Assembly: GCF_002287065.1 (NCBI RefSeq)
Contig: NZ_NSJZ01000003.1
Coordinates: 62,001 to 126,000 of the forward strand
From: Paracoccus salipaludis
GTDB lineage: Bacteria > Pseudomonadota > Alphaproteobacteria > Rhodobacterales > Rhodobacteraceae
Direction of reading: 5' to 3'
DNA: 64,000 nucleotides
Shown: positions 23,161 through 37,429 of the stretch, one piece after another
Layout: each line of letters starts with the position of its first letter
Numbering within the stretch: position 1 is the first letter of the stretch
The notes under the pieces: generated by a model
What the model was told of the DNA's origin: nothing
Databases searched by the model: none
What the model saw: only the letters and a program-made list of their open reading frames with translations
Program-made: the position numbers and the translations under genes

Positions 23161-24032
23161 TGCTGCGCCGCCTTGCCCCCGTCCAGCCCGACTCGTTCGA
23201 GTTCACGCCCGCGAACCTGACATGGGCGCGCGCGCAGATGACCAAGTTCCCCGAAGGCCGGCAGATGTCGGCCATCATCCCGCTGCTGTGGAGGGCGCAG
23301 GAACAGGAAGGCTGGCTGACGCGGCCCGCCATCGAATACGTGGCCGAGATGTTGGGCATGTCCTACATCCGGGCGCTGGAGGTGGCGACCTTCTACTTCA
23401 TGTTCCAGCTGCAGCCGGTTGGGAAGATTGCCCATATCCAGATCTGCGGCACCACGACCTGCATGATCTGCGGCGCGGGCGACCTGATCCGCGTCTGCCG
23501 CGAGAAGATCGCCGCCAGCCCGCATGTGGTCTCGGCCGACGGCAACTTCTCGTGGGAAGAGGTCGAATGCCTCGGGGCCTGCTCGAACGCGCCGATGGTC
23601 CAGATCGGCAAGGATTACTACGAGGACCTGACGGCCGAGAAGCTTTCGGCGCTGATCGATGCGCTGGCGGAGGGCCAGGTGCCGGTGCCGGGGCCGCAGA
23701 ACGGCCGTTTTTCGTCCGAGCCCCTGGGTGGGCCGGTGGCGCTGGCCTCGGTCGAGCGCGCCGAGAAGATGAACGCCTCAGCCACGCTGGCAGTCAGGCA
23801 GCGCGACACGGTCAAGCGCATCGACGGGACCGAGGTGCCGCTGCTGACCCCCTGGGTGCGCCAGCCCGAGGAGGCCGGGGGCGAAGGGGAATACGATCCC
23901 CATCCCGGCGAGGGGCGTCCCGTGGACAAGACCGGCGTGACGGTGCAGGAGGCGGCCGGGACCTCGGCCGCGCGGCCCCCGTCCAAGCGGGAGCCGGCGG
24001 GCCAGCCCGCCGACGCGAAGGACACCGAGTGA
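23160..24032 (+). CDS. nuoE: NADH-quinone oxidoreductase subunit E with long C-terminal tail
   Basis: 24-kDa homologue binding [2Fe-2S] cluster N1a through Cys96, Cys101, Cys137 and Cys141 (CGTTTC and CLGAC). 290 residues; the conserved domain ends near 180. The remaining 110 are charged and low complexity, rich in Glu, Pro, Gly and Arg (for example [18 protein letters not shown]), probably disordered. The P. denitrificans protein is about 50 residues shorter as I recall. Start at the TGATG junction. Confidence 0.95.
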   Translation: MLRRLAPVQPDSFEFTPANLTWARAQMTKFPEGRQMSAIIPLLWRAQEQEGWLTRPAIEYVAEMLGMSYIRALEVATFYFMFQLQPVGKIAHIQICGTTTCMICGAGDLIRVCREKIAASPHVVSADGNFSWEEVECLGACSNAPMVQIGKDYYEDLTAEKLSALIDALAEGQVPVPGPQNGRFSSEPLGGPVALASVERAEKMNASATLAVRQRDTVKRIDGTEVPLLTPWVRQPEEAGGEGEYDPHPGEGRPVDKTGVTVQEAAGTSAARPPSKREPAGQPADAKDTE

Positions 24033-24062
24033 ACTGAGGCCCCAGGGACAGGAACGACGCCC

Positions 24063-24550
24063 ATGAGCACCTGCGCACGCCAATGCTGGATCTTTGCCGC
24101 CGTGATGGGGCTGGTCGTCTTCGCCCTGACGGCGGGTGTCGGCGGCATCGGGGTGCTGCCGGGGCTGTTCCTTGGCCTCGTGACCGCCGGGCTGCTGGGT
24201 GCGCTGCTGGTGATCCTGTTCTGCCAGGGCGCCGAGGATGCCGAGGAATGGCAGAACCCGGTGGAAAGCGCCAAGGACCCTGACGCGCTTCCCCGCCGCT
24301 CGATCAGGCGGGACGATGGCGCGATCGCGCATGTTCCGGTCGCGCGCCCCCAGCGCCCACAGGGGATGGAGGGCGCGCCGCAGGGCGCAGCACTCGACCC
24401 CCTGCAGGCGGTGACCTTTACGGCGGCCGAGGCTTCCACGGCCGAGACGACGGACGCGGGCCGGATGAAGCGGCGTGGCAAGGGGAAGGCGGCGCTTGCC
24501 GAAACGCCCCAGACGGCGCATTCCGGTTCGGTGGGGACCGGTGAATCGTT

Positions 24551-24554
<4 letters not shown>
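24063..24554 (+). CDS. Uncharacterised two-helix membrane protein in the nuo operon
   Basis: 163 residues. Two adjacent hydrophobic helices (about 8-30 and 33-54), then a soluble tail that is charged, with several Pro/Gln/Arg stretches and a basic run RMKRRGKGK. Lies 30 bases after nuoE and overlaps the next gene by four bases. Rhodobacterales nuo operons often hold a membrane-anchored ORF here. Function unknown. Confidence 0.75.
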
Positions 24555-26093
<1,539 letters not shown>

Positions 26094-26102
26094 GGCTGAA
26101 GC

Positions 26103-26561
26103 GTGAAGGGTCAGATCCTCCATATCGACGCGCAGTCGGGCGACGGTGTGATCACCGGCGCCGACGGCCGCCGCTATACCTTCGGCGAGGCTGACCTTCT
26201 GGGCAGCGGCCAGATCGCCCGCGCGGGCGTGTGGGTCGATTTCCAGACGCGAGGAGACACCGCGGTCGAGGTTTATCCCGACCCCAACAGCCCCCATGCC
26301 GCGGCCTATGGCGAGAAGAACAAGTTCGTCGCCGGGCTGCTGGCGCTTTTTCTCGGCTCGTTCGGCGTCCACAAGTTCTACCTCGGCTTCAACAGGGCCG
26401 GGCTGATCATGCTGGGCTGCACCCTGCTGGGCTGGGTCGCCTTCTTCCTGCCGACCATGATCGTGGGCGTGATCGCCTTCATCGAGGCGATCATCTACAT
26501 GACGCGCTCGGACGAGCAGTTCCATGAAACCTACGAGATCCGCCGGAAGGAGTGGTTCTGA
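26103..26561 (+). CDS. TM2-domain protein with OB-like N-terminus
   Basis: 152 residues, GTG start. The N-terminal 60 residues ([20 protein letters not shown]...) look like a cold-shock/OB-type beta barrel. The rest is a TM2 domain: two helices around [20 protein letters not shown], then [19 protein letters not shown]. It lies ten bases after nuoF. TM2 function is unknown in bacteria. Confidence 0.85.
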   Translation: MKGQILHIDAQSGDGVITGADGRRYTFGEADLLGSGQIARAGVWVDFQTRGDTAVEVYPDPNSPHAAAYGEKNKFVAGLLALFLGSFGVHKFYLGFNRAGLIMLGCTLLGWVAFFLPTMIVGVIAFIEAIIYMTRSDEQFHETYEIRRKEWF

Positions 26562-26668
26562 TGGCCGCCCGGCACGATCCCGCGGATCACGGCGGCCTGA
26601 CCGGCCCGGGTCGCGCAAATGACGGGGTCCGTTCCTATGTTGCAGGCATCTGCAACAAGGGGATCGCC

Positions 26669-27085
26669 ATGACTTCGGGAAAGATTGTTGCCGCCCTGAC
26701 CGCCGGGCTGATGACCCTGGGCACGCTGGCCCCCGCCGCCGCGCTGGAGCCGTTGAGCCAGGAACGCTACATCAACGACCGCCTGATCGCCGCGCGCATC
26801 GCCGACCGCATCCGCCGCGAATGCCCGACGCTGGATGCGCGCATGCTGTATGCCTATAGCCAGGCCCGCGCGCTCGAGCGCTATGCCCTGGACAAGGGCT
26901 ACACGCGCCAGCAGGTGAATGCCTTTCTCGACGACAAGGCCGAGCGCAAGCGCATCTATGCCGTGGCCGACGACTACATGGCCCGCAACGGCGTGAAGAA
27001 GGGCGACCCGGAAAGCTATTGCCGCCTGGGCCGGCAGGAAATCGCGAACAGGACGGTGACGGGCTCGCTGCTGGTGGCGAAATGA
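26669..27085 (+). CDS. DUF5333-like secreted protein
   Basis: 138 residues. Signal peptide [20 protein letters not shown], cleavage after about AAAL. The mature part is helical and charged, with two cysteines (RRECPTLD and SYCRLG) that could form a disulfide. Similar to the Rhodobacterales DUF5333 family (recalled). The start was chosen at the signal peptide; the frame opens upstream into the previous gene. Overlaps the next gene by four bases (ATGA). Confidence 0.78.
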   Translation: MTSGKIVAALTAGLMTLGTLAPAAALEPLSQERYINDRLIAARIADRIRRECPTLDARMLYAYSQARALERYALDKGYTRQQVNAFLDDKAERKRIYAVADDYMARNGVKKGDPESYCRLGRQEIANRTVTGSLLVAK

Positions 27086-27528
27086 AGCGGGCGGTGCGCT
27101 GGATCGGCATCGGCATCACCGTGGCCGCCGCCGCGACGATGCTGCTGGCCGATGTCGCGCTGGCCGCGCCCGTTGGCCGGCAGCCGGGGACGCCCGTGGA
27201 CATCTATGTCATGCGGTTCGACGTGCTGTCGCCCGGCGGCATCGACTGCGTGGTGGATGCGCCCGGTTCCGACGTCCGCAAGGAACGGGACCTGGTGGGA
27301 CATCCCCTGATCCGCATCTGGGGCAATCCCCGCGCGGCGACCATCATCTGCACCGACGCGCAGGGTGTGCGCTGGCAGGCGACGGCGCAGCACTCCGCTC
27401 CCTACAGGCGGGCAAGCACCATTTATGGCACGGTCCTCTATCGTCCTGACCGTGCGGCGACGATGACCATTGTCGACGCTGCCCAATGGACCGAGTATCA
27501 GCACAAGACCTTTGTCCGGCTGGACTGA
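27082..27528 (+). CDS. Uncharacterised secreted protein in the nuo operon
   Basis: 148 residues. Signal or anchor at 1-29, then a small beta-rich domain with two Cys ([10 protein letters not shown] and IICTDAQG). No family recognised. It starts inside the stop of the preceding gene and ends 24 bases before nuoG, so it is co-transcribed with complex I. Confidence 0.7.
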   Translation: MKRAVRWIGIGITVAAAATMLLADVALAAPVGRQPGTPVDIYVMRFDVLSPGGIDCVVDAPGSDVRKERDLVGHPLIRIWGNPRAATIICTDAQGVRWQATAQHSAPYRRASTIYGTVLYRPDRAATMTIVDAAQWTEYQHKTFVRLD

Positions 27529-27552
27529 GGCACAAGCGCAAGGCACAGCAAG

Positions 27553-29583
27553 ATGAGCAATCTTCGCACCATCAAGATTGACGACCAGCTGATCGAGGTC
27601 GATCCGAACCTGACGCTGATCCAGGCCTGCGAGCTGGCCGGCATCGAGGTGCCGCGCTTCTGCTATCACGAGCGGCTGTCGATCGCCGGCAACTGCCGCA
27701 TGTGCCTGGTCGAGGTCGTGGGGGGGCCGCCCAAGCCCGTGGCCTCCTGCGCGATGCAGATCAAGGACCTGCGGCCCGGCCCGGAAGGCGCGCCGTCCGA
27801 GGTGCGCACCAACAGCCCCATGGTCCGCAAGGCCCGCGAAGGGGTGATGGAGTTCCTGCTGATCAACCATCCGCTGGACTGCCCGATCTGCGACCAGGGC
27901 GGCGAATGCGACCTGCAGGACCAGGCGATGGCCTATGGCGTGGACTTCAGCCGCTACCGCGAGCCGAAGCGCGCGTCTGAGGACCTGGACCTCGGCCCGC
28001 TGGTCGAGACGCACATGACGCGCTGCATTTCCTGCACCCGCTGCGTGCGCTTCACGACCGAGGTCGCGGGGATCGAGCAGATGGGCCAGACCGGCCGGGG
28101 CGAGGACTCCGAGATCACCTCCTACCTGGGGCTGACGCTCGATTCGAACCTGCAGGGCAACATCATCGACCTGTGCCCCGTGGGCGCGCTGGTCTCGAAG
28201 CCCTATGCCTTCACCGCCCGTCCGTGGGAACTGCGCAAGACCGAGTCGATCGACGTCATGGACGCGGTGGGGTCGAACATCCGCATCGACACCCGCGGGC
28301 GCGAGGTCATGCGCATCCTGCCGCGCAACCACGACGACGTGAACGAGGAGTGGATCAGCGACAAGACCCGCTTCGTCTGGGACGGGCTGCGCCGCCAGCG
28401 GCTGGACAAGCCCTATCTCCGCCAGAACGGCCGCCTGCGCCCGGCCACCTGGTCCGAGGCTCTGGAAGCCGCGGCCTCGGCCATGCGGGGCCGCAAGGTC
28501 ACCGGCCTTGTCGGCGACCTGGCCCCGGTCGAGGCAGCCTTTTCGCTGAAGCAGCTGGTCGAGGGCTTGGGCGGCAAGGTCGAATGCCGCACGGACGGCG
28601 CGCGTCTGCCTGCGGGCAACCGCTCTGCTTACGTCGGCACGGCGTCGATCACGGATATCGACGGCGCCAAGCGCATCCTGCTGATCGGGACCAACCCCCG
28701 CATCGAAGCGCCGGTGCTGAACGCCCGCATCCGCAAGGCCTGGCTGCATGGCGCGCAAGTGGCGCTGGTGGGCGAGGCGGCGGACCTGACCTATGACTAC
28801 CACCATTTCGGCACCGACCGCGACGCCCTGGCGGGCGTGCTGAACGAGGATCTGGCGAACAGGGACGGCACGCCCGGCATCGTCATCGTGGGGCAGGGCG
28901 CCCTGCGCGAGGCGGACGGGGCGGCGGTTCTGGCCCACGCCATGCGCATCTGCGAGCAGGGCGACTGCAAGCTGCTGGTCCTGCACACGGCGGCCTCGCG
29001 CGTGGGCGCCATGGACGTGGGCGCCGTGACCGAGGGCGGGCTGGCCGCCGCCATCGAGGGCGCCGAGGTGATCTACAGCCTGGGCGCCGACGAGGTGGAG
29101 ATCACTCCTCGCGACCAGGGCGGGCCCTTCGTGATCTATCAGGGCAGCCACGGCGACCGGGGCGCGCATCGCGCCGACCTGATCCTGCCCGCCGCCTGCT
29201 ACACCGAGGAAAGCGGCCTTTTCGTGAACACCGAGGGCCGCCCGCAACTGGCGATGCGGGCGAACTTCGCCCCGGGCGAGGCCAAGGAGAACTGGGCGAT
29301 CCTGCGCGCCCTTTCGGCCGAACTGGGCCGGACGCAGCCGTGGAATGATCTCGCGGGCCTGCGCCGCGCGCTGATCGAGGCGGTCCCGCACCTGGCGCAG
29401 ATCGACGAGGTGCCGGCGAATGCCTGGCAGCCGGTCGAAGCAGCCGCGCTGGGCCGCGCGACCTTCCGCAACGCGATCCGGGACTTCTACCTGACCAACC
29501 CGATCGCGCGCTCTTCGGGGCTGATGGCCGAGCTTTCGGCCATGGCCTCGGCGCGGCGCGCGCCCGCGCTTGCGGCGGAGTGA
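27553..29583 (+). CDS. nuoG: NADH-quinone oxidoreductase subunit G
   Basis: 75-kDa homologue carrying several iron-sulfur clusters. 676 residues. [2Fe-2S] N1b: Cys37, Cys48, Cys51 and Cys66. N5: [19 protein letters not shown]4: CISCTRC followed by LCPVGAL. A molybdopterin-oxidoreductase-like domain without the extra N7 ligands follows. Good ATG with upstream purines. Confidence 0.98.
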   Translation: MSNLRTIKIDDQLIEVDPNLTLIQACELAGIEVPRFCYHERLSIAGNCRMCLVEVVGGPPKPVASCAMQIKDLRPGPEGAPSEVRTNSPMVRKAREGVMEFLLINHPLDCPICDQGGECDLQDQAMAYGVDFSRYREPKRASEDLDLGPLVETHMTRCISCTRCVRFTTEVAGIEQMGQTGRGEDSEITSYLGLTLDSNLQGNIIDLCPVGALVSKPYAFTARPWELRKTESIDVMDAVGSNIRIDTRGREVMRILPRNHDDVNEEWISDKTRFVWDGLRRQRLDKPYLRQNGRLRPATWSEALEAAASAMRGRKVTGLVGDLAPVEAAFSLKQLVEGLGGKVECRTDGARLPAGNRSAYVGTASITDIDGAKRILLIGTNPRIEAPVLNARIRKAWLHGAQVALVGEAADLTYDYHHFGTDRDALAGVLNEDLANRDGTPGIVIVGQGALREADGAAVLAHAMRICEQGDCKLLVLHTAASRVGAMDVGAVTEGGLAAAIEGAEVIYSLGADEVEITPRDQGGPFVIYQGSHGDRGAHRADLILPAACYTEESGLFVNTEGRPQLAMRANFAPGEAKENWAILRALSAELGRTQPWNDLAGLRRALIEAVPHLAQIDEVPANAWQPVEAAALGRATFRNAIRDFYLTNPIARSSGLMAELSAMASARRAPALAAE

Positions 29584-29587
29584 CAGG

Positions 29588-30370
29588 ATGCGCCCCGCGA
29601 TCACCGCACTGATCGCCGCAACGGCCCTGGCGGGGCTTGCCGCCTGCTCGCCCGAGCCGGAGGGCCTGGGCCTGGCGACCCCGCCGAAGTCCAAGCCCGA
29701 GGCGGTGGGCGTCAAGATCGTCGACCGCAGCGCGGCAGGCACCCGGCTCAGCCGCGCGCGGGTCTCGACAAAGTCGGGCGACATCCTGATCCTGGAACCC
29801 GACGGCTCCGTGACCGAGGTGTCGCTGGACAGCCCCGCCGGACGCGACGCCTTCGAGGTCACCGAATCCGAGCTTGCCGAACTCGAGGTCAACCTCGGGC
29901 TGGACCTGTCGGCGGCGGATATCGCCAATTTCGACATCGTCTCGCCCGAGCCGCGCCGCCTGCCCACCGCCCAGCAGAAGGCGCTGGAGGAGTTCGCGGC
30001 CCGCACCCAGCCCGCGTTTCCCGCGCTTCCCGCGGGTTTCGTGGCCGATCCCGAGGACTTCATCGCCGCGCGGGTCGATCCCGTGGCCGGCGACCGCAAG
30101 GGCGAGCTGGTCGAGGTGACCGCGAACCTGCGCGCGGGGGTGGACGCCGAACTCGCCTTCGCCTATGCCACCTGCGCGCTGGCGGGCTGGGCCAAGAACC
30201 AGGGCAAGGACTTCGGCCGGCACATCCGCACCGTGCAAGACAAGAAGCGGGGCAAGCTGATGGTCGGCTCGGTCTTCACGCTGTCCGACTCGAAGCCGAT
30301 GGGGCTGAGGGTCATGGAAACCGATGACACCTTGCGAAGCTGCAAGGACCGCGGCATTCCGGCCGCATGA
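29588..30370 (+). CDS. Lipoprotein in the nuo operon
   Basis: 260 residues. Signal with lipobox LAGLAAC, Cys20. The mature protein has an acidic ESELAELEVNLGLDLSAADI block and a C-terminal region with two Cys (ATCALAG and LRSCKDRG). Expected in the periplasm-facing membrane. No family recognised. Starts four bases after nuoG and ends 18 before nuoH. Possible periplasmic helper of complex I, by location only. Confidence 0.75.
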   Translation: MRPAITALIAATALAGLAACSPEPEGLGLATPPKSKPEAVGVKIVDRSAAGTRLSRARVSTKSGDILILEPDGSVTEVSLDSPAGRDAFEVTESELAELEVNLGLDLSAADIANFDIVSPEPRRLPTAQQKALEEFAARTQPAFPALPAGFVADPEDFIAARVDPVAGDRKGELVEVTANLRAGVDAELAFAYATCALAGWAKNQGKDFGRHIRTVQDKKRGKLMVGSVFTLSDSKPMGLRVMETDDTLRSCKDRGIPAA

Positions 30371-30388
30371 CAAGGGGGAAACGAACAC

Positions 30389-31453
30389 ATGGCTGAATTC
30401 TGGGCGTCCCCCCTTGGCTATACGGTGATCCTGCTGGCGCAGGGGCTGGCGCTGATCGCCTTCGTGATGTTGTCGCTGATCTGGCTGGTCTATGGCGACC
30501 GCAAGATCTGGGCGGCCGTCCAGATGCGGCGCGGGCCCAACGTGGTCGGTCCCTGGGGCCTGCTGCAGACCTTCGCGGACGCGATCAAGTACGTGCTCAA
30601 GGAAATCGTCGTGCCCTCGGGGGCCGACAAGTTCGTCTTCTTCCTGGCGCCCTTCCTCAGCATGATGCTGGCGCTGTTCGCCTGGGTGGCCATTCCCTTC
30701 GCGCCGGGCTGGGTGATGGCGAACCTCAACGTGGGCGTGCTGTTCATCTTCGCCGTGTCCTCGCTCGAGGTTTACGGCGTGATCATGGGCGGCTGGGCCT
30801 CGAACTCGAAATATCCGTTCCTTGCCTCGCTGCGTTCGGCCGCGCAGATGATCTCCTACGAGGTGTCGCTGGGCCTCATCATCATCGGCGTGATCATCTC
30901 GGCCGGGACGATGAACCTGTCGGGCATCGTCGAAAGCCAGCGTGGCGCCTATGGCCTGTTCAACTGGTACTGGCTGCCCCACCTGCCGATGCTGGTGCTG
31001 TTCTTCGTCAGCGCCCTGGCCGAAACGAACCGCCCGCCCTTCGATCTGGCCGAGGCGGAATCGGAACTGGTCGCCGGGCACATGACCGAATATTCCTCGA
31101 CGCCCTACCTGCTGTTCATGGGCGGCGAATACATCGCCATCTGGCTGATGTGCGCGCTGATCTCGATCCTCTTCTTCGGCGGCTGGCTGTCGCCCATCCC
31201 GGGCATCCCCGACGGGGCGCTGTGGATGTTCCTGAAGATGGTCTTCTGGTTCTTCATGTTCGCCATGGTGAAGGCCATCGTGCCGCGCTATCGCTATGAC
31301 CAGCTGATGCGGGTCGGCTGGAAGGTGTTCCTGCCGCTGTCGCTGGCCTGGGTCGTGCTAATCGCCTTCCTGGCCCGTTACCAGGTGCTTGGCGGTGCCT
31401 GGGCGCGCTGGGATCACCTGGTTCCCATCGGCCAAACCGTTGTCGGAGGATAA
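30389..31453 (+). CDS. nuoH: NADH-quinone oxidoreductase subunit H
   Basis: Membrane subunit at the quinone channel. 354 residues, about eight helices. Conserved [39 protein letters not shown] and FMLAMVK-like blocks are visible. AAGGGGGAAA lies upstream of the ATG. Confidence 0.97.
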   Translation: MAEFWASPLGYTVILLAQGLALIAFVMLSLIWLVYGDRKIWAAVQMRRGPNVVGPWGLLQTFADAIKYVLKEIVVPSGADKFVFFLAPFLSMMLALFAWVAIPFAPGWVMANLNVGVLFIFAVSSLEVYGVIMGGWASNSKYPFLASLRSAAQMISYEVSLGLIIIGVIISAGTMNLSGIVESQRGAYGLFNWYWLPHLPMLVLFFVSALAETNRPPFDLAEAESELVAGHMTEYSSTPYLLFMGGEYIAIWLMCALISILFFGGWLSPIPGIPDGALWMFLKMVFWFFMFAMVKAIVPRYRYDQLMRVGWKVFLPLSLAWVVLIAFLARYQVLGGAWARWDHLVPIGQTVVGG

Positions 31454-31456
31454 GCC

Positions 31457-32545
<1,089 letters not shown>

Positions 32546-32549
<4 letters not shown>

Positions 32550-33151
32550 TGACCTTCGCCTTCTACCTGTTCGCGCTGAGCGTCGTGGTCTCGGGCTTCA
32601 TGGTCGTGATCTCGCGCAACCCCGTCCATTCGGTGCTGTGGCTGATCCTGGCCTTCATCTCGGCCGCGGGACTGTTCGTCCTGCAAGGCGCCGAGTTCGT
32701 CGCCATGCTGCTGGTGATCGTCTATGTCGGCGCCGTGGCCGTGCTGTTCCTGTTCGTGGTCATGATGCTCGACATCGACTTCGCCGCGCTCAAGGGGGAA
32801 CTCGCGCGCTATCTTCCGCTGGGGCTGTTGATCGCGCTGGTGATGATGGCGCAGCTGGGCATCGCCTTCGGAATCTGGGAATCCGCCGCGACGGCCGAGG
32901 CTGCCCGCGTCGCGCCCATCGTGGAAAACACGCTGAACACCCATGCGCTGGGGCTGATCCTTTACGACCGCTACCTGCTGCCCTTCCAGCTGGCCGGGCT
33001 GATCCTGCTGGTCGCCATGATCGGCGCGATCCTTCTGACCCTGCGCCACCGCCGCGACATCAAGCGCCAGGACGTGCTGCAGCAGATGTGGCGCGATCCG
33101 GCCAAGGCCATGCGGATGACGAACCCCAAGCCGGGGCAGGGGCTGCAGTAA
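32546..33151 (+). CDS. nuoJ: NADH-quinone oxidoreductase subunit J
   Basis: Membrane subunit of complex I, 201 residues, five helices. Family block [20 protein letters not shown] (pi-bulge helix TM3) is present. GAGGAGGAAGA precedes tandem ATGs at 32546 and 32549; I take the first. A 138-base gap, unusually long for this operon, separates it from nuoK. Confidence 0.96.
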
Positions 33152-33186
33152 GGCACGGGGCCGGTGCAGGGGCGCCGGCCATTCCA

Positions 33187-33595
<409 letters not shown>

Positions 33596-33602
33596 GGCGA
33601 CA

Positions 33603-35852
33603 ATGGAACAGTTCATCCTTCTTGCCCCCCTGGTTGCCGCGATCGTCGCGGGTTTCGGCTGGCGGGTGATTTCCGAACGCGGCGCGCAGATCCTGACCAC
33701 GGGCGTCCTGTTCATCTGCGCCGCGCTCAGCTGGACGCTGTTCTTCGGCTTCGACGGGCAGCCCTACAAGGTCCACCTGATGGACTGGATCACGGCGGGC
33801 GACTTTGCCGCCGAATGGGCGATCCGCATCGACCGGCTGACGCTGATCATGCTGATCGTGGTGACGACCGTTTCTGCGCTCGTGCACCTGTATTCGATGG
33901 GCTACATGGCCCATGACGACAACTGGACCGAGGACGAGCCCTACAAGGCGCGCTTCTTCGCCTATCTGTCCTTCTTCACCTTCACCATGCTAGCGCTGGT
34001 GACGGCCGACAACCTGCTGCAGATGTTCTTCGGGTGGGAGGGTGTGGGCCTCGCCTCGTACCTGCTGATCGGCTTCTACTACAAGAAACCGAGCGCCTTG
34101 GACGCGCAGATGAAGGCCTTCATCGTCAACCGCGTGGGCGACTTCGGCTTCCTGCTGGGGATCTTCGGGCTCTGGTGGCTGACCGGCTCGATCCGCTTCG
34201 ACGAGATCTTCGCACAGGTTCCGACCCTCGCCACGACCGAGGTGCCGTTCCTCTGGACCTCGTGGAACGCCGCGAACCTGCTAGGCGTGCTGCTGTTCAT
34301 CGGTGCGATGGGCAAGTCCGCGCAGCTCGGCCTGCACACCTGGCTGCCCGACGCGATGGAGGGTCCGACGCCGGTGTCCGCCCTGATCCATGCCGCGACC
34401 ATGGTGACGGCGGGCGTGTTCCTCGTCTGCCGGATGTCGCCGCTGTATGAGTTCGCGCCCGAGGCCAAGCAGTTCATCGTGCTGATCGGCTCGGCCACCG
34501 CCTTCTTTGCGGCGACCGTGGGCCTGGTGCAGAACGACATCAAGCGCGTGATCGCCTATTCGACCTGTTCGCAGCTGGGCTACATGTTCGTGGCGGCGGG
34601 CGTCGGCGTCTATTCGGTGGCGATGTTCCACCTGTTCACGCATGCCTTCTTCAAGGCCATGCTGTTCCTCGGCGCGGGCTCGGTCATCCACGCGATGCAC
34701 CATGAGCAGGATCTGCGGAACTACGGCGGGCTGCGGAAGAAGATCCCCTACACCTTCTACGCCATGCTGGTCGGCACCCTGGCCATCACCGGCGTCGGCA
34801 TCCCGCTGACCACCATCGGCTTCGCGGGCTTCCTGTCCAAGGACGCCGTGATCGAAAGCGCCTATGCCTCGGGCAACGCTTATGCCTTCTGGCTGCTGGT
34901 CATCGCCGCCTGCTTCACCAGCTTCTATTCCTGGCGGCTGATGTTCCTGACCTTCTGGGGCGAGCCGCGCCCGCAGAAGGTCTGGGATCCCGCCATCAAG
35001 GAAGAGGAAGAGATCCAGACCGCCGCCGCCGCCGAGCCGGTCGCGCATGGCCACGGCGACCATGACCACCACGGCCACGGCCATCACGGCCATGATCACC
35101 ACGACGGCTTGCACGCCTACGAGCACGCGCATGAAAGCCCGTCCGTGATGCTGGTGCCCCTGGGGGTGCTGGGCCTCGGCGCGATCTTCGCGGGCATGAT
35201 CTGGTATGCGCCCTTCTTCGGCGACCACGACCGCGTCAGCCAGTTCTTCCACATGCCCCATGTGGCCGCCGCGGCGGACCACGGCACGGAACCGGCCGAC
35301 CACGCCACCGCGCCCGCCGAGACGGCCGAGCCCGCCGATCACGCCCCGGCACCCGCCGCCGCAGAGGGCGAGGGCGAGGCCCATGCCGCCGTCGCCGCCC
35401 CGGTCGGAGGCGCGATCTACATGCACCCCGACAACCACGTGATGGACGAGGCGCACCACTCGCCCGCCTGGGTGAAGGTCTCGCCCTTCATCGCCATGCT
35501 GATCGGCCTCGGCCTTGCCTGGGCGATGTACATCCGCAACCCGGCCGCGCCCGCCCGTCTGGCCGAGACGCAGCGCCCGCTGTACCGCTTCCTGCTGAAC
35601 AAGTGGTATTTCGACGAGCTGTATGACGCGGTCTTCGTGCGTCCCGCCCGCTGGATCGGCCGCGCGCTGTGGCAGGGGGGCGACCGCCGCACCATCGACG
35701 GCGCGATCAACGGCTTGGCGATGGGCCTGATCCCGCGCATGACCCGCTTCGCCGGCCGCGTGCAGTCGGGCTACCTTTTCCACTACGCCTTCGGGATGGT
35801 GCTGGGCCTCGTCGCCCTGCTGATCTGGGTGATGGCGCGGAGCATGAGCTGA
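33603..35852 (+). CDS. nuoL: NADH-quinone oxidoreductase subunit L with His-rich loop
   Basis: Distal antiporter-like proton pump subunit. 749 residues, longer than usual (about 610-700). [19 protein letters not shown] carries the key glutamate; [20 protein letters not shown] carries the key lysine. Residues 482-510 hold 14 histidines in 29 positions ([20 protein letters not shown]...), followed later by a second Ala/Pro/His/Glu-rich insertion near 560-605. The C-terminal lateral helix region is present. Confidence 0.97.
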   Translation: MEQFILLAPLVAAIVAGFGWRVISERGAQILTTGVLFICAALSWTLFFGFDGQPYKVHLMDWITAGDFAAEWAIRIDRLTLIMLIVVTTVSALVHLYSMGYMAHDDNWTEDEPYKARFFAYLSFFTFTMLALVTADNLLQMFFGWEGVGLASYLLIGFYYKKPSALDAQMKAFIVNRVGDFGFLLGIFGLWWLTGSIRFDEIFAQVPTLATTEVPFLWTSWNAANLLGVLLFIGAMGKSAQLGLHTWLPDAMEGPTPVSALIHAATMVTAGVFLVCRMSPLYEFAPEAKQFIVLIGSATAFFAATVGLVQNDIKRVIAYSTCSQLGYMFVAAGVGVYSVAMFHLFTHAFFKAMLFLGAGSVIHAMHHEQDLRNYGGLRKKIPYTFYAMLVGTLAITGVGIPLTTIGFAGFLSKDAVIESAYASGNAYAFWLLVIAACFTSFYSWRLMFLTFWGEPRPQKVWDPAIKEEEEIQTAAAAEPVAHGHGDHDHHGHGHHGHDHHDGLHAYEHAHESPSVMLVPLGVLGLGAIFAGMIWYAPFFGDHDRVSQFFHMPHVAAAADHGTEPADHATAPAETAEPADHAPAPAAAEGEGEAHAAVAAPVGGAIYMHPDNHVMDEAHHSPAWVKVSPFIAMLIGLGLAWAMYIRNPAAPARLAETQRPLYRFLLNKWYFDELYDAVFVRPARWIGRALWQGGDRRTIDGAINGLAMGLIPRMTRFAGRVQSGYLFHYAFGMVLGLVALLIWVMARSMS

Positions 35853-35853
35853 G

Positions 35854-37416
35854 ATGACGACCTATCCGCTTCTTTCGATCATCACCTTCCTGCCGATCGT
35901 CGCGGCGCTGATCCTCGCGCTGTTCCTGCGTGGCGAGGACGAGGGCGCGGCCCGCAACGCCAAGTGGCTGGCGGTGGTGGCAACTGTGGCCACCTTCGCG
36001 GTCTCCTGCGTGGTGCTGGCGGGCTTCGACCCGCAGAACACGGCCTTCCAGTTCGTGGAAGACCAGCCCTGGATCATGGGCCTGCGCTACAAGCTGGGCG
36101 TGGACGGCATCTCGATCCTTTTCGTGATGCTGACGACCTTCCTGATGCCGCTGGTGATCCTCTCCACCTGGGAGATGACCGACCGCGCCAAGGACTACAT
36201 GATCGCCTTCCTGGTGCTGGAAGGGCTGATGATCGGCGTCTTCGTCGCGCTGGACCTGGTGCTGTTCTACCTGTTCTTCGAGGCAGGGCTGATCCCCATG
36301 TTCCTGATCATCGGGATCTGGGGCGGCAAGGACCGCATCTACGCGGCCTTCAAGTTCTTCCTTTATACCTTCCTCGGGTCGGTCTTCATGCTGATCGCGA
36401 TGATCGTGATGTACCGCATGGCGGGCACCACCGACATCCCGACGCTGCTGGGCTTCGACTTCCCGAGCGATCCGTTCACCATCTTCGGGTGGAGCCTGGC
36501 GGGCGGCACGCAGATGCTGCTGTTCCTCGCCTTCTTCGCCAGCTTCGCGGTCAAGATGCCGATGTGGCCGGTCCACACCTGGCTGCCCGATGCGCACGTG
36601 CAGGCGCCGACCGCGGCCTCGGTGCTGCTGGCGGCGGTGCTGCTGAAGATGGGGGGCTACGGCTTCCTGCGCTTCTCGCTGCCGATGTTCCCCGAAGCCT
36701 CGGCCATCGCGCAGGGCCCGATCTTCTGGCTGTCGGCCATCGCCATCGTCTACACCAGCCTTGTCGCGCTGGCGCAGTCCGACATGAAGAAGCTGATCGC
36801 CTATTCCTCGGTCGCGCACATGGGCTTCGTGACGCTTGGCACCTTCGCGGCCAGCGAGCAGGGCGTGCAGGGCGCGATCTTCCAGATGCTGTCGCACGGC
36901 TTCATCTCGGGCGCGCTGTTCCTTCTGGTCGGCGTGATCTACGACCGGATGCACACGCGCGAGATCGACGCCTATGGCGGCCTCGTGAACCGGATGCCGA
37001 TCTACGCCCTGATCTTCCTGTTCTTCACCATGGCGAACGTGGGCCTGCCCGGCACCTCGGGCTTCGTGGGCGAGTTCCTGACGCTCATGGCCGCCTTCCG
37101 CGTCAACACCTGGGTGGCCTTTGTCGCGACCTCGGGCGTGATCCTTTCGGCCGCCTATGCGCTGTGGCTGTACCGCCGCGTCACGCTGGGGCAGCTGGTC
37201 CGCGCCGGCTTGCGGTCCATCACCGAGATGACCCCGCGCGAGCGCTGGATCTTCGTGCCTCTGATCGCCATGACGATCCTCTTGGGCGTCTATCCGCGGG
37301 CCGTCACCGACATCACCGGGCCCTCGGTTGCCGCCCTTCTGAACGACTATCACGCCAGCCTGCCTGCCGCTGACGCCGCGACCCAGGTCGCTGCCGCGCC
37401 CGCAGACGGCCACTAA
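35854..37416 (+). CDS. nuoM: NADH-quinone oxidoreductase subunit M
   Basis: Antiporter-like proton pump subunit, 520 residues, about fourteen helices. [20 protein letters not shown] holds the conserved glutamate; [20 protein letters not shown] holds the lysine. Starts one base after the nuoL stop. The C-terminus is Ala-rich. Confidence 0.98.
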   Translation: MTTYPLLSIITFLPIVAALILALFLRGEDEGAARNAKWLAVVATVATFAVSCVVLAGFDPQNTAFQFVEDQPWIMGLRYKLGVDGISILFVMLTTFLMPLVILSTWEMTDRAKDYMIAFLVLEGLMIGVFVALDLVLFYLFFEAGLIPMFLIIGIWGGKDRIYAAFKFFLYTFLGSVFMLIAMIVMYRMAGTTDIPTLLGFDFPSDPFTIFGWSLAGGTQMLLFLAFFASFAVKMPMWPVHTWLPDAHVQAPTAASVLLAAVLLKMGGYGFLRFSLPMFPEASAIAQGPIFWLSAIAIVYTSLVALAQSDMKKLIAYSSVAHMGFVTLGTFAASEQGVQGAIFQMLSHGFISGALFLLVGVIYDRMHTREIDAYGGLVNRMPIYALIFLFFTMANVGLPGTSGFVGEFLTLMAAFRVNTWVAFVATSGVILSAAYALWLYRRVTLGQLVRAGLRSITEMTPRERWIFVPLIAMTILLGVYPRAVTDITGPSVAALLNDYHASLPAADAATQVAAAPADGH

Positions 37417-37429
37417 GGGGCATTCCGTC

